From contig OZ220709.1 of the NCBI GenBank assembly GCA_965116665.1, positions 1,116,001-1,180,000 of the forward strand: DNA of 64,000 nt, in the 5' to 3' direction. The notes beneath the pieces were generated by a model, which did not search any database, was not told where the DNA came from, and worked only from the letters and a program-made list of their open reading frames with translations. Every line of letters starts with the position of its first letter. The first letter of the stretch is position 1. The DNA is from Aldehydirespirator sp965116665 (GTDB lineage: Bacteria > Actinomycetota > Acidimicrobiia > Acidimicrobiales > Aldehydirespiratoraceae). Positions 24,145 to 32,376 of the stretch are shown here, piece by piece. Made by a program: the position numbers and the translations under genes.

Positions 24145-24318
24145 CTAGGGCTCGATGACGCGCCTGCAGCCTCTGTGCTCCATCCAGTCCGCGGCGTCAT
24201 GCAAGAGCTTGCGTTCGTCGCTCGTGATGTGACGGGTGCGCGGCTCGGAGTGATGCTCGGCGAACTGTCTGAGCGCTTCCGCCAGGGTTGGGCCCGCGTA
24301 GTCCTCGTACCTCGGCAT
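24145..24318 (-). CDS. Unrecognised 57-residue protein at the end of the methyltransferase/helicase module
   Basis: I do not recognise this gene. It reads MPRYEDYAGPTLAEALRQFA, then EHHSEPRTRH, and ends DWMEHRGCRRVIEP; it is charged and soluble. GAAGGA sits 9 bases before the ATG. It lies 49 bases downstream of the PLD-helicase stop on the same strand, so it may be the third gene of that transcript. It could be a small accessory or regulatory subunit; this is inference from position only. Confidence 0.5.
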   Translation of the reverse strand: MPRYEDYAGPTLAEALRQFAEHHSEPRTRHITSDERKLLHDAADWMEHRGCRRVIEP

Positions 24319-24367
24319 CTCTATGGTCCTTCGGCGAGCGATCTGGGCGGTGACGCCGCAGCTGGGT

Positions 24368-27300
24368 TCAGGTCAGGGCTAGCCAGCAGACCACGTGGAC
24401 ATCGTCCAGGGTGATCTCAGGCAGCGGATCGGGTGGGATGTACGGCTCCAGGCCAAGTGCTCCGATTACTCGGATGATCTCGTGGGCCTGTTCTGCGGGG
24501 TTGTCGCTGGACGCCATGGCGGCGCGGATCGTGCGGACGGTGCGCTCGGGATAGGGCGCCGCGAGGCTGTCCATGGCACGATCAACCTGATCCTGGGTCA
24601 GCTCGGCAGGGGAATGGGTGCGCAGTATCTCCGATGCCCGGGCCAGAGCCGGCGGGATCCGGGGTTCGAGGTTGGCTTTGTCGGCGAGGTAGTTCCATCT
24701 TGCGACGATGTCGGCACGGGCGATTTCCCATGCGTCGAAGGCTCCTCGGTAGGTCTCCTCGTCAAGCAGTCGCGGCGTGTCGAATCCCTCCGGCGGCCGA
24801 GCGCGGTCGAGGCAAGCCAGCGTGTCGGCGAACACGAGTGGAGCGCTGCTGCTGCCGGCCTCGGCGAGGCTGGGGCTCGTTGATCCGGTGCCATCGACAT
24901 TCGTGCTCACGTAGCGGAACACGGCGCGGTCGTGGTCGCCGACTCGGGCGCAGAACACGTAGTCCGGTTGGGTCTCACCGTTGGTACCGGCGGCCATGCC
25001 CGACCCTGACCCCCAGGGCAACTCCTCGATCCGAGGACGCCATCCCTGCTCGATCGCCTGGCGCAGTTCCTGCCGGTACTCCTCGCCGGACAGTGCGCCT
25101 CGGGCTGTGCCGCCCCGCTCGAACAGGTCGGCCTCTTCGCGGCGGATGCGCTCGATCTCCTCGCGGGTCTCGGTGAAGGTGAGGTCCTGGCCCGGTTGAT
25201 CGGGAAGGACCTCACCCACGCCGATGCTGGCGGCGGCCTGCCTGATCTTGTGGTGCAGACGCTCCTCGAGGTTGAGCAGTTCGTCGAGGCGGGTGTCGGG
25301 GAAGACACAGCGAATGATCACCTCGGAGTGGTGCGATCCGATGCGGTCGATTCGGCCGTGGCGCTGCACCAATCTCATCGGGTTCCAGGGCAGGTCGTAG
25401 TTGATGATGTGGCGGGCCTGCTGCAGGTTGACGCCCTCGGCGAGCACGTCGGTGGTCACCACGATGTCGTAGAGGTCGTCGTCACGTCCTTCCGGGGCGT
25501 CGGTGGTTCGGGGAGCGAACCCCCAGATCACGGCCTCCTTGCTCCCGGTGCCGGTGTTGCCCGAGAGCGAGGCGATGCGGTTCCGGTAGGCCGACAGCCG
25601 TTCGTCGTTCGGCACTGTGTCGGCCAGGTGCTCGAAGATCCAGTCCACGGTGTCGGCGTAGTAGCTGAAGACGAGAACCTTGCGCCGGTTGCGTTCGTCT
25701 TGTTCGCCCGTCCCGCTCTCGGCTGCCTCGGCGGCTATGTAAGCGAGCTGCTTGATCAGTTCGGCGAGGTTGGGATCCTCGCGACGGACGACCGTGCGTG
25801 CCGTTCCCGCGAACGAGCGCAGCAGGTCGCGGTCGCCGGCCACATCCTTGCGGAGCCGCTCGATGTCGTAGGCCGCGGCGTCCTCATGGATGCCGGTGAG
25901 GTGGTCGGCGTGCTTGTCGGCGGCGTCGATGTCGTCGGAGTCCGCCGACATCCAGTCGGCCAACTCGTCGCCGGTGGCCACCCGGCCTTGTGCGAGCAGA
26001 GCGAGGAAGGCGTCGTGGCTGTTGGCCATCCGATCGCAGGTCTCGGCGAATGCGTACGGGGAGGACTCGAACCGCTTCAGCATTCCCGAGCGCAGCAGTC
26101 CCGCGAGCTGGAGCTCGTAGGTGTCGGGCGACTGGTCGAGGCGGTACATCGACGGCGCATAGCGGGCCAGCGTCAATGACTCGGGGTCATCCGGGTTGGC
26201 GTCCGGGTCGAGGGCGTGGGCGATGCGGTCGAAGAACCCGGGCAGCACTGCGTCGAGGTCGTAGCTGACCCGCCGGACGCGGGGGGTGGGAAAGGTGATG
26301 ATCTGGTCCCGGCCGTCGATGGGCACGGTGTCGTTGGGGTAGTAGGTCTTGACGAACGAGCGGGTACGGCGCACGGCAACCGCGTCGAGAACGTCGAAGA
26401 GGTGTTCGGGGGTCAGGTCGTCGGGGTTGATGGACATAGCCCTGGCGAAGTGGTCCCGCATCGAGGGGATGCCGACGTCGGCGAAGGCGGCGTCGTTGCG
26501 CAGGAAGTAGCCGAGCTGGTGGTAGAGGTCCCACAGGCTGTTGTTGACTGGGGTGGCGGTCAGCAGCACGAGCTGCTTGGGCGGCGAGCCGGCCAGCAGC
26601 CGTCGCAGCGCGTCGGCCCGCTGGGTGGCGGGGTTGCGCAGGTTGTGGGCCTCGTCGATCACCACCATGGCGTACTCGTTGATTCCCGCTCTGAGCTTGA
26701 CCTGGGTTGCGTGGTCAGGATTGAGTCGGTGGTCGGCCATGAGCTCCTCGTAGGCGATCAGTTCCGCCGGCAGCATGTGCTGGTTCACGAACGCCCGCCA
26801 TGGGCCGTCCCGCAGGGTGGCCGGGGTGACTACCAGCACCCGCTGGCGGCGGTCCATGGTGGCCTCCCGGATCAGCTCGCCTGCGAGGAACGTCTTGCCC
26901 AGGCCCACCTCGTCGGCGATGAGGACGCCGTTTCGCTCGGTCAGGATGCGCCGGGCCCGCCACAGCCCGTCCGTCTGGAATGAGGTGAGGTGAATCTCGC
27001 GGGCGCCGGTCGGGTCCGCCTCGGCCTCAGCGTCGAGTTCGGCGCCGTAGCGCTCCCACAGCATCCGCAGGTAGATGAGTTGGGGCGGATGCGGTTCGAA
27101 GCGCGACTCGAACAATGCCGCTAGGTCGAAGTCCGAGGCCTCCTCCCACAGCTCGTCGAACCATTCGGACACCTGCTTGACGGTGTGGGGCGCATAGTTG
27201 CCCAGGTTGAGTTCCAGGTTGGTGGACAACCCCGCTCGGGTGAAGTTTGATGACCCGGCTACAACCCCGTGGGACTGGTCGCTTACCAGGAAGGCCTTGC

Positions 27301-27760
27301 CGTGCAGGAAGCGGTCCTCGAGCCGGCGCACCTCCACCCGCCCCGCCCGCAGCCAGGCAACAAGCCGCTGCGCGGCGGTATCGGCCTCCAGCGAGAACCC
27401 CAGCATGTCGCGCTCGGTGGTGAGATCTCGCTGGTGGTTGGCGAGGGCTTGGCTCAGCCGGACACGAGCTGCCCGCTCGGGTCGGGGCGACTCGACGCCG
27501 AGCTTGCGTCGCCGGTTCTCTGGAGGTGTCGGCTCTGCGCCCACGAGGATCCGAGCACCGGTGAGATGATCGAGCGAGTCGGCTAGCAGCATGTAGCCGC
27601 CGAGGTTGAAGTAGGCGGTGGCAATGTCGAGCTTGGCCCCGCCCACGAAGGCCGTGGCCGCGTGGGTGATGAACCCGTTGAGCGTGTCGGCCACCGTCCG
27701 CCCGCCCCGGTTGACGGCCAGTTCCGGCTTGGCCTCGCCAGCAATCCCGGAATCTGTCAT
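24368..27760 (-). CDS. PLD-nuclease / SNF2-type helicase fusion protein
   Basis: A 1130-residue DNA-dependent ATPase with an N-terminal phospholipase D-like domain. The PLD part has one HxK signature (LHGKAFLV, His153-Lys155) followed by GSSNFTRAG. Helicase motifs follow: Walker A VGLGKT (about 285-290), DEAH (369-372), LLTATPVNNS (about 399-408), and the C-terminal lobe with DVLAEGVNLQ and QRHGRIDRIG (about 799-808). This is the layout of helicases in DNA-modification-linked phage defence. It starts at an ATG with a perfect AGGAGG (minus strand, 27769-27774). The methyltransferase gene ends 56 bases upstream, so the pair is probably one operon. The PLD nuclease could cleave unmodified DNA; that is inferred. 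Confidence 0.88.
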   Translation of the reverse strand: MTDSGIAGEAKPELAVNRGGRTVADTLNGFITHAATAFVGGAKLDIATAYFNLGGYMLLADSLDHLTGARILVGAEPTPPENRRRKLGVESPRPERAARVRLSQALANHQRDLTTERDMLGFSLEADTAAQRLVAWLRAGRVEVRRLEDRFLHGKAFLVSDQSHGVVAGSSNFTRAGLSTNLELNLGNYAPHTVKQVSEWFDELWEEASDFDLAALFESRFEPHPPQLIYLRMLWERYGAELDAEAEADPTGAREIHLTSFQTDGLWRARRILTERNGVLIADEVGLGKTFLAGELIREATMDRRQRVLVVTPATLRDGPWRAFVNQHMLPAELIAYEELMADHRLNPDHATQVKLRAGINEYAMVVIDEAHNLRNPATQRADALRRLLAGSPPKQLVLLTATPVNNSLWDLYHQLGYFLRNDAAFADVGIPSMRDHFARAMSINPDDLTPEHLFDVLDAVAVRRTRSFVKTYYPNDTVPIDGRDQIITFPTPRVRRVSYDLDAVLPGFFDRIAHALDPDANPDDPESLTLARYAPSMYRLDQSPDTYELQLAGLLRSGMLKRFESSPYAFAETCDRMANSHDAFLALLAQGRVATGDELADWMSADSDDIDAADKHADHLTGIHEDAAAYDIERLRKDVAGDRDLLRSFAGTARTVVRREDPNLAELIKQLAYIAAEAAESGTGEQDERNRRKVLVFSYYADTVDWIFEHLADTVPNDERLSAYRNRIASLSGNTGTGSKEAVIWGFAPRTTDAPEGRDDDLYDIVVTTDVLAEGVNLQQARHIINYDLPWNPMRLVQRHGRIDRIGSHHSEVIIRCVFPDTRLDELLNLEERLHHKIRQAAASIGVGEVLPDQPGQDLTFTETREEIERIRREEADLFERGGTARGALSGEEYRQELRQAIEQGWRPRIEELPWGSGSGMAAGTNGETQPDYVFCARVGDHDRAVFRYVSTNVDGTGSTSPSLAEAGSSSAPLVFADTLACLDRARPPEGFDTPRLLDEETYRGAFDAWEIARADIVARWNYLADKANLEPRIPPALARASEILRTHSPAELTQDQVDRAMDSLAAPYPERTVRTIRAAMASSDNPAEQAHEIIRVIGALGLEPYIPPDPLPEITLDDVHVVCWLALT

Positions 27761-27816
27761 CGCTTCGGCCTCCTAGCGGCTTCCAGTGCGCATTCGTGCC
27801 GTGTGGTGGCTGGCGG

Positions 27817-28756
27817 TCATTGCCGCGCCCAGCGGCGGAAATGGACGAGCACGGCCTGGTGACGCTCGGAGTAGTCGGTGCCCTCGTGGAACGTCTCGTA
27901 GACCACGGCCAGATCGTCCTCGTCGAGGTCGTACAGGTGGGCGACACAGGCGTCCAGTTCGCAGATCAGATCCTGCTTGGTCGCTTCGCTGACCGAGCCC
28001 ACCGGAACGCCCACCTCCCCGGCCCATTCGGCGTACCGCTCGTCAACGGCCGCCAGTCGCCCGGCGATCTCGACCACCCGGCGTGCGACGGGGTCGTTGT
28101 CGACGTCCGCATCCGGGATCGGGAAGTTGTTGAGGATGTGGAAGTTCAGGCTGAGTTCTACGACCCTGCGGGCATACCAATCGAGGATCATTGAGGACAG
28201 AACTCCCAGCAGGAATGCTTCGTCGCGAGCAGTTCTGTCCGGCCAGCGAAGGTCAGGCCACAGCAAGTACGGTGCCTTATTCGTCAGCACAACTTCACCA
28301 GGCACGAGCGCGGCGATAGTAGTTCGTGTGTTGGTGCGGTTTGTAATGTCGCGAAAGGCGATCCGCGGTGCTCTACCGGGAAGCGTCTCGGGGTCACCGA
28401 TCCAGGTTGGTGAGAATTCGCTGAACGGAGATCGCAGGCGGTGACGGCCTCTCGTTCGTTTCTCCTGAAGATGCTCCGCAATTGAGTTCGCATCAACCGA
28501 GGCGTAGTAGACGCCGGTGTCCGGTGCCCACAAGTCAAATGAAGCGCCCTTATAGACCTTCCAGTATCGAAGGGGATCGGTCATCGCGAGCGTTCCGGTG
28601 TCGAGGGCAAACCGGTTCTTGTCGGCTGTGGCGTGGAGTTCTGCGAGTGGGCGGACTCGCCACCGTCGAGGATGAAGCGGTGCTTGTCGTTGGTCGCGTT
28701 GAGGTCGCCCTGCAAGGGCCGAACCCTCCATCGGCGATAATGCAAGCTGGGCAGTG
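27817..28756 (-). CDS. C-terminal (target-recognition) part of the methyltransferase, out of frame with the catalytic part
   Basis: This stretch continues the methyltransferase beyond the tetranucleotide array but in another reading frame. It holds RRWRVRPLAELHATADKNRF, then YWKVYKGASFDLWAPDTGVY, FSEFSPTWIGDPETLPGRAP, RDITNRTNTRTTIAAL and LNFHILNNFPIP, all typical of the recognition half of Eco57I-class enzymes, and ends in RWARQ. Nothing convincing starts translation here: the only upstream ATG in frame (28851) follows directly on a TAG, has no ribosome binding site and would translate the repeat itself. Loss of one 4-base unit would fuse it to the upstream part. It precedes the helicase gene by 56 bases. 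Confidence 0.82.
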
Positions 28757-31700
28757 GTCCGTCCGTCCGTCCGTCCGTCCGACCGTCCGACCGACCGACC
28801 GACCGACCGACCGACCGACCGACCGACCGACCGACCGACCGACCTGTCCATCTAGGCGCGGGTGCGATCGCAACTTGCGGAACAGCTTGAGCGCACCTGG
28901 GTGGTCAGGAAGTTGCGGGAAGCTGGCGTCGTTGGACCACGAAGCGAACTCGGAAGCGGGCACGCTCTCGGGATTGGACTTGCGCCCAGCTTCGTAGCTG
29001 ATTCGACTCGAATACGGCGGGCTGAACGTCACCTCGTCGGCGTGTTCGATTCCCTTAGCCAGCGAGCACAACCCCACCGTGTACCGGCCGTCGACATCCT
29101 CGAAGACCCATCGGCCGGCATTCAGCAGGACAGCAATGTTGCCGAACGCGCCCTCGGCAAGGATTGTCTTGCGCCATTGCTCCGATCCCTTAGTCTGAAG
29201 CGCCGTACGGGGCAGGACGACTCCAACTCGGCCGGTGGTTGCCCGTATGAGGTGCCAGTTGCGCCAAGCGAACGCCTTGTAGAGGTCGGTGCGGCCAGCT
29301 CCCAGGTCGGGGAAGGCATTGCGCAGCACGTCCCTGGTGGCCTCGGCGCTGTCGAGTGCGTCTTCGTAGTCAACTTCCAAGTCCGGCCGGGATCGGCGGA
29401 ATCGGGTGATGGCGTCGTTCATCTGCTTGATGGCCATGCTGCGGATCCCCGGCAGGTACAACCCCCACCAGACATGCTCCTGCACGACCACTTGCTCCCA
29501 CGGCGGGTTGCCTAGCAGGCAGTCGAAGCCGGGACGGTCGCGCAGGAACACCTCCGGGAACTTGGCAGGGAAGTGAAGAGGCATTAGCTCCTTGAGCGCC
29601 CGGGTGACAGCCCCGATGTGGCTGAGTCGCAATAGCACTGACTCGTCGAAGTTCTCAGGCAGATCACAGGCCCCGGCTCGATGCGCGGTGATCACGTCGA
29701 ACGCGGCCCGCGCTCCCATGACAGCCTCCGCCATGTCGAGGCTTAGCGTTCTGGCATCTTCGATCTCGCGCTTGTTGGCGTCGGAGATCCGAGCCGATCG
29801 TCGCAGCACAGTCTCGGCTTTGCCGAGCATCTCCAACACCAGTGAGCGGGTCAGGCTGGGGGCATCTGGGTCGGCGTCGGGCTCGAACGCGGCGACAACC
29901 TCATCCAGCGTGCCGACTCCGGTGAGGCTGTCGCCGTGAACCAGATTGTGGTCGAGCAGCGACAACGGCAGACCGGGCACGAACGTGTGGACCCAGATGG
30001 CCAGCCGGGCCAACTCAACCGCAATGCGGTTGCGGTCCACGCCGTACACGCAATGACGGGCCACTTGGCGGCGCAGGAGCGAACTCGACTCAATCTCCAC
30101 TCCGGAACTGAGGTCGCCCAGAGCCTCTTCAGCCGTGTTGCGTAGTCGCAACAACTCGGCTGACACCGCGGGAACGGGATTCAGCGTCAGCCAAGCCGAC
30201 AGCCTGGCCTCGATGCGGTCCAGCGCAGCCACCAGGAAGTGCCCCGATCCCATGGCGATGTCGGCGCAGCGGAAGTCGAAGAACGCTTCGGCCAGTGCGG
30301 CCTCGTCGCCTGAGTCCCGGAGCACTTCGAGGTGGTCGATGTGATCGTCAAGGGCTGGCTCCAAGGCGTGGTCCAGCAAGTGCTCCACCGCGAACGGCTT
30401 GGTGAAGTAAGAGCCGGTGGCTTTCCTCACGCCCGACCGGTTGTGCAGATACACCGACCCGCAGGGGACCACCACCTCGTCACCGGCCGCGGGCACGTAC
30501 TGGTCCTGGCCCTTGATCCTACTCACGGTGAGGTCGTCCTGGGCCACGGCCAGGCGCGACTCCAGCAGGCCCTCGTAGATCGTGCCGAACTCCCGCACCG
30601 ACAGCGACCGGAAGTCCACCGGGCCGTATCCCTCGTCCCCTTGGTCGACTAGCAGTGCGGCCAGTGCAGGCGCGAACTCCTGGTTCGTCAACTGAAGCTC
30701 GCTCAGTGCCGCACCGGCCGGGCTCACGCGTCGGTCGCTCGAGAACAGGCCGCCGTTGTAGGCGGGCACACCCCAGTCGCGGTTGCTGTTGTCGACTGCC
30801 TCCCAAAGTTGACGCACATCGCTCCACATTGAGGTGGCTGCCGAGTCGTAGGCTCGGCGCCCGGCGCGGAGGTCCTCGGTGAGGCGAGTAGCCAGCCGTT
30901 GCAGCGAGTGGTCCCGGTACCGGCTGTTGGTTCGATACGGGAGCAGGTCCTTGTCCTCGGCGTAGGCGACGAACAGCAGCCGGAACAGGATCAGCATCAC
31001 CTGCTCGTAGGCATCGTCCAACTCTGCGCTCGTAGGCTCACGGTCCAGCTTGGCGGCGATGGCCGAGGCCAGTGCAGGAACGGTCTCGTAGTACACGCGC
31101 TCGCGTAGCCGTCCGGCCAGATCGGTAGCGAACCGTTCTGAACCACCCAGAATCTCTTCCAAGGTGCCGTGCTCGATGAGGGCGTCGACTGAGAACAGCA
31201 GGTGCAGATACCCGGCCAAGTTCGACGGCAGCAGCGACAAGTTGAGTTCGATGAATGTCTCGGCACGGCCCTTGCGGCCGACGCCGGTGTCGGGGCGGGC
31301 CGCGTAGAGGCGGATCTCCGAGGACCGCGTGAGAATCACCCAATCGACCGCCTTCTGGTCGGCGACGGCGAGCGCCTGGGACACCGGAGAGGTGCCGCTG
31401 AAGCGCTGAGCCGGGGCATCGAAAGGCTCGTCCTCATCGCAGAAGACAGCAATCGCCCGATTTCGACCGTTGATCGTAAGCATCGAAGTGTTGGTGGAAA
31501 GGACATCGATCCCGTAACCCAGGCCTCCCACGAGTTGGCGGCCGCGCAGTCCAAGCAATGGCCGAGAACGTTCGCCCGACGCCCGCCAATCGGGCCGGTT
31601 GGGTACTCCGGCTCGAAGCTCCTGCGTGGCGAGCAGGCCGACGTTGCGCAGTCCCGGCATCGGCGAGTCCAGCTCCGGGAGGTTGGCCAGCAGGAACCGG

Positions 31701-32062
31701 GTGGCCGCGTGGTGGTTCGGCTCGCTGAGTGCGACTTCGGCCACCCGTTCGGCCTGGGACACCTCCACGTCATTCTGAACCATCGGCTGGTCGCCCGCCG
31801 GCCCGCAAAGCGACGCTCGGCGGCCCGTGGCAGTCGGGTAGACAGCGACCAGCAGCACGGGACTGGCGCGGCTTCCTCGACGCTTGGACCACGCCCGACG
31901 AAGGTCAACAGCAGTGGGTCGCCGAACTGCGGTCGTCAGAAGCACTTCCAGCCCGCTTGGAGCGTCCTGAGTGAACAGACCCGCAGGCACCAGCGAAGGT
32001 GGGAAGCTCTCTGGCGCCGACCAAGTGACGGGCTCCCGCTCGATCAGGAAGTCGTCGATCAT
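28550..32062 (-). CDS. Eco57I-class (type IIG/PglX-like) DNA adenine methyltransferase, catalytic part; reads off frame after a repeat
   Basis: Class I adenine-N6 DNA methyltransferase in which the first 1070 residues make sense. The pre-motif TGSYFTKPFAVEHLLDHALEP leads into motif I DIAMGSGHFLVAALDR (about 601-616; the usual Cys is Met), then CVYGVDRNRIAVELARLAIW, LDHNLVHGDSLTG, the catalytic NPPW (852-855), and VGVVLPRTALQTKGSEQWR. The N-terminal 500 residues resemble the nuclease/helical region of type IIG and PglX proteins, without a certain PD-ExK motif. From residue about 1073 it runs into VGRS repeats and a 70-residue meaningless tail. Start ATG 32062 (MIDDFLIEREPVTW). The recognition half is at 27817-28756. 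Confidence 0.88.
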   Translation of the reverse strand: MIDDFLIEREPVTWSAPESFPPSLVPAGLFTQDAPSGLEVLLTTAVRRPTAVDLRRAWSKRRGSRASPVLLVAVYPTATGRRASLCGPAGDQPMVQNDVEVSQAERVAEVALSEPNHHAATRFLLANLPELDSPMPGLRNVGLLATQELRAGVPNRPDWRASGERSRPLLGLRGRQLVGGLGYGIDVLSTNTSMLTINGRNRAIAVFCDEDEPFDAPAQRFSGTSPVSQALAVADQKAVDWVILTRSSEIRLYAARPDTGVGRKGRAETFIELNLSLLPSNLAGYLHLLFSVDALIEHGTLEEILGGSERFATDLAGRLRERVYYETVPALASAIAAKLDREPTSAELDDAYEQVMLILFRLLFVAYAEDKDLLPYRTNSRYRDHSLQRLATRLTEDLRAGRRAYDSAATSMWSDVRQLWEAVDNSNRDWGVPAYNGGLFSSDRRVSPAGAALSELQLTNQEFAPALAALLVDQGDEGYGPVDFRSLSVREFGTIYEGLLESRLAVAQDDLTVSRIKGQDQYVPAAGDEVVVPCGSVYLHNRSGVRKATGSYFTKPFAVEHLLDHALEPALDDHIDHLEVLRDSGDEAALAEAFFDFRCADIAMGSGHFLVAALDRIEARLSAWLTLNPVPAVSAELLRLRNTAEEALGDLSSGVEIESSSLLRRQVARHCVYGVDRNRIAVELARLAIWVHTFVPGLPLSLLDHNLVHGDSLTGVGTLDEVVAAFEPDADPDAPSLTRSLVLEMLGKAETVLRRSARISDANKREIEDARTLSLDMAEAVMGARAAFDVITAHRAGACDLPENFDESVLLRLSHIGAVTRALKELMPLHFPAKFPEVFLRDRPGFDCLLGNPPWEQVVVQEHVWWGLYLPGIRSMAIKQMNDAITRFRRSRPDLEVDYEDALDSAEATRDVLRNAFPDLGAGRTDLYKAFAWRNWHLIRATTGRVGVVLPRTALQTKGSEQWRKTILAEGAFGNIAVLLNAGRWVFEDVDGRYTVGLCSLAKGIEHADEVTFSPPYSSRISYEAGRKSNPESVPASEFASWSNDASFPQLPDHPGALKLFRKLRSHPRLDGQVGRSVGRSVGRSVGRSVGRTVGRTDGRTDHCPACIIADGGFGPCRATSTRPTTSTASSSTVASPPTRRTPRHSRQEPVCPRHRNARDDRSPSILEGL
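28594..28736 (-). repeat. Two out-of-frame versions of one recognition-domain entry motif
   Basis: Reading leftward, 28736-28656 encodes RRWRVRPLQGDLNATNDKHR plus FILDGGE in one frame; 28668-28594 encodes RRWRVRPLAELHATADKNRF plus ALDTG in another. The two are 68 bases apart and overlap by 13. Only the second continues into the recognition domain; the first frame ends at a stop at 28581-28583. Confidence 0.7.
28757..28844. repeat. Tetranucleotide simple-sequence repeat, 22 units, inside the methyltransferase gene
   Basis: Plus strand: six GTCC, one GACC, one GTCC, then fourteen GACC. On the coding strand this is (GGTC)14-GGAC-GGTC-(GGAC)6. Because 4 is not a multiple of 3, each unit gained or lost changes frame. 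The uninterrupted run of 14 units is the part most likely to slip. Confidence 0.97.
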
Positions 32063-32376
32063 TTGGTGGCCACTTCTTTGGTAATTATGACTATTACGTA
32101 GGAAGCGGAAATTATTGTGCAACGGACTACTGCGGGCAATTGCGTTTGCATTGGGTCGTCGCGAAGCGGACCTTGCGCTCACGGAACGGGCCTGGCTGTG
32201 AATGGTCGCTCTCCGAGCCGAAGGCCTACGCGTCAAGATCGTTGGCGGCCGCGCAGCCAGCAAACGGCCAAGTCAGAGCACCCGATGGAGCCATGCGCGC
32301 GCTTCGGCGCGACCGGTGATACCGTCGCCTCCCGACCGTGAAACGGGTCCGGTGAGGCCCGAACGGGGAGGACATA
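32063..32376. other. Intergenic region between the island and the pyr operon
   Basis: A 314-base gap with no convincing gene. The island side (about 32063-32130) is AT-rich and should hold the methyltransferase promoter on the minus strand. The far end holds the PyrR-binding-like hairpin and the pyrR ribosome binding site. I see no transposase, tRNA or clear attachment-site repeat here. Confidence 0.6.
32344..32361 (+). promoter_or_regulatory. PyrR-binding-like RNA hairpin in the pyr operon leader
   Basis: CGGGTCC-GGTGA-GGCCCG folds into a stem with CC-GG next to the loop and carries GTCCGGTGAGGC, close to the PyrR recognition consensus (GUCC-x-G-x-GAGGC). It ends 3 bases before GGGGAGG (32365-32371) and 15 bases before the pyrR ATG, so PyrR binding would block ribosome access. 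Binding is inferred. Confidence 0.6.

Noticed and set aside
24055..24414. A 119-codon plus-strand frame between the HNH gene and the helicase
   Set aside because: It overlaps the mini-gene at 24145-24318 and the helicase 3' end, has low-complexity composition and no ribosome binding site; the minus-strand mini-gene looks more protein-like.
28757..28844. CRISPR-like array
   Set aside because: Units are four bases with no spacers; it is a simple-sequence repeat, and no cas genes are present.
27817..28851. The recognition-domain stretch as a stand-alone gene starting at ATG 28851
   Set aside because: The ATG directly follows a TAG, lacks a ribosome binding site and would translate the tetranucleotide array; an out-of-frame continuation of the methyltransferase explains it better.
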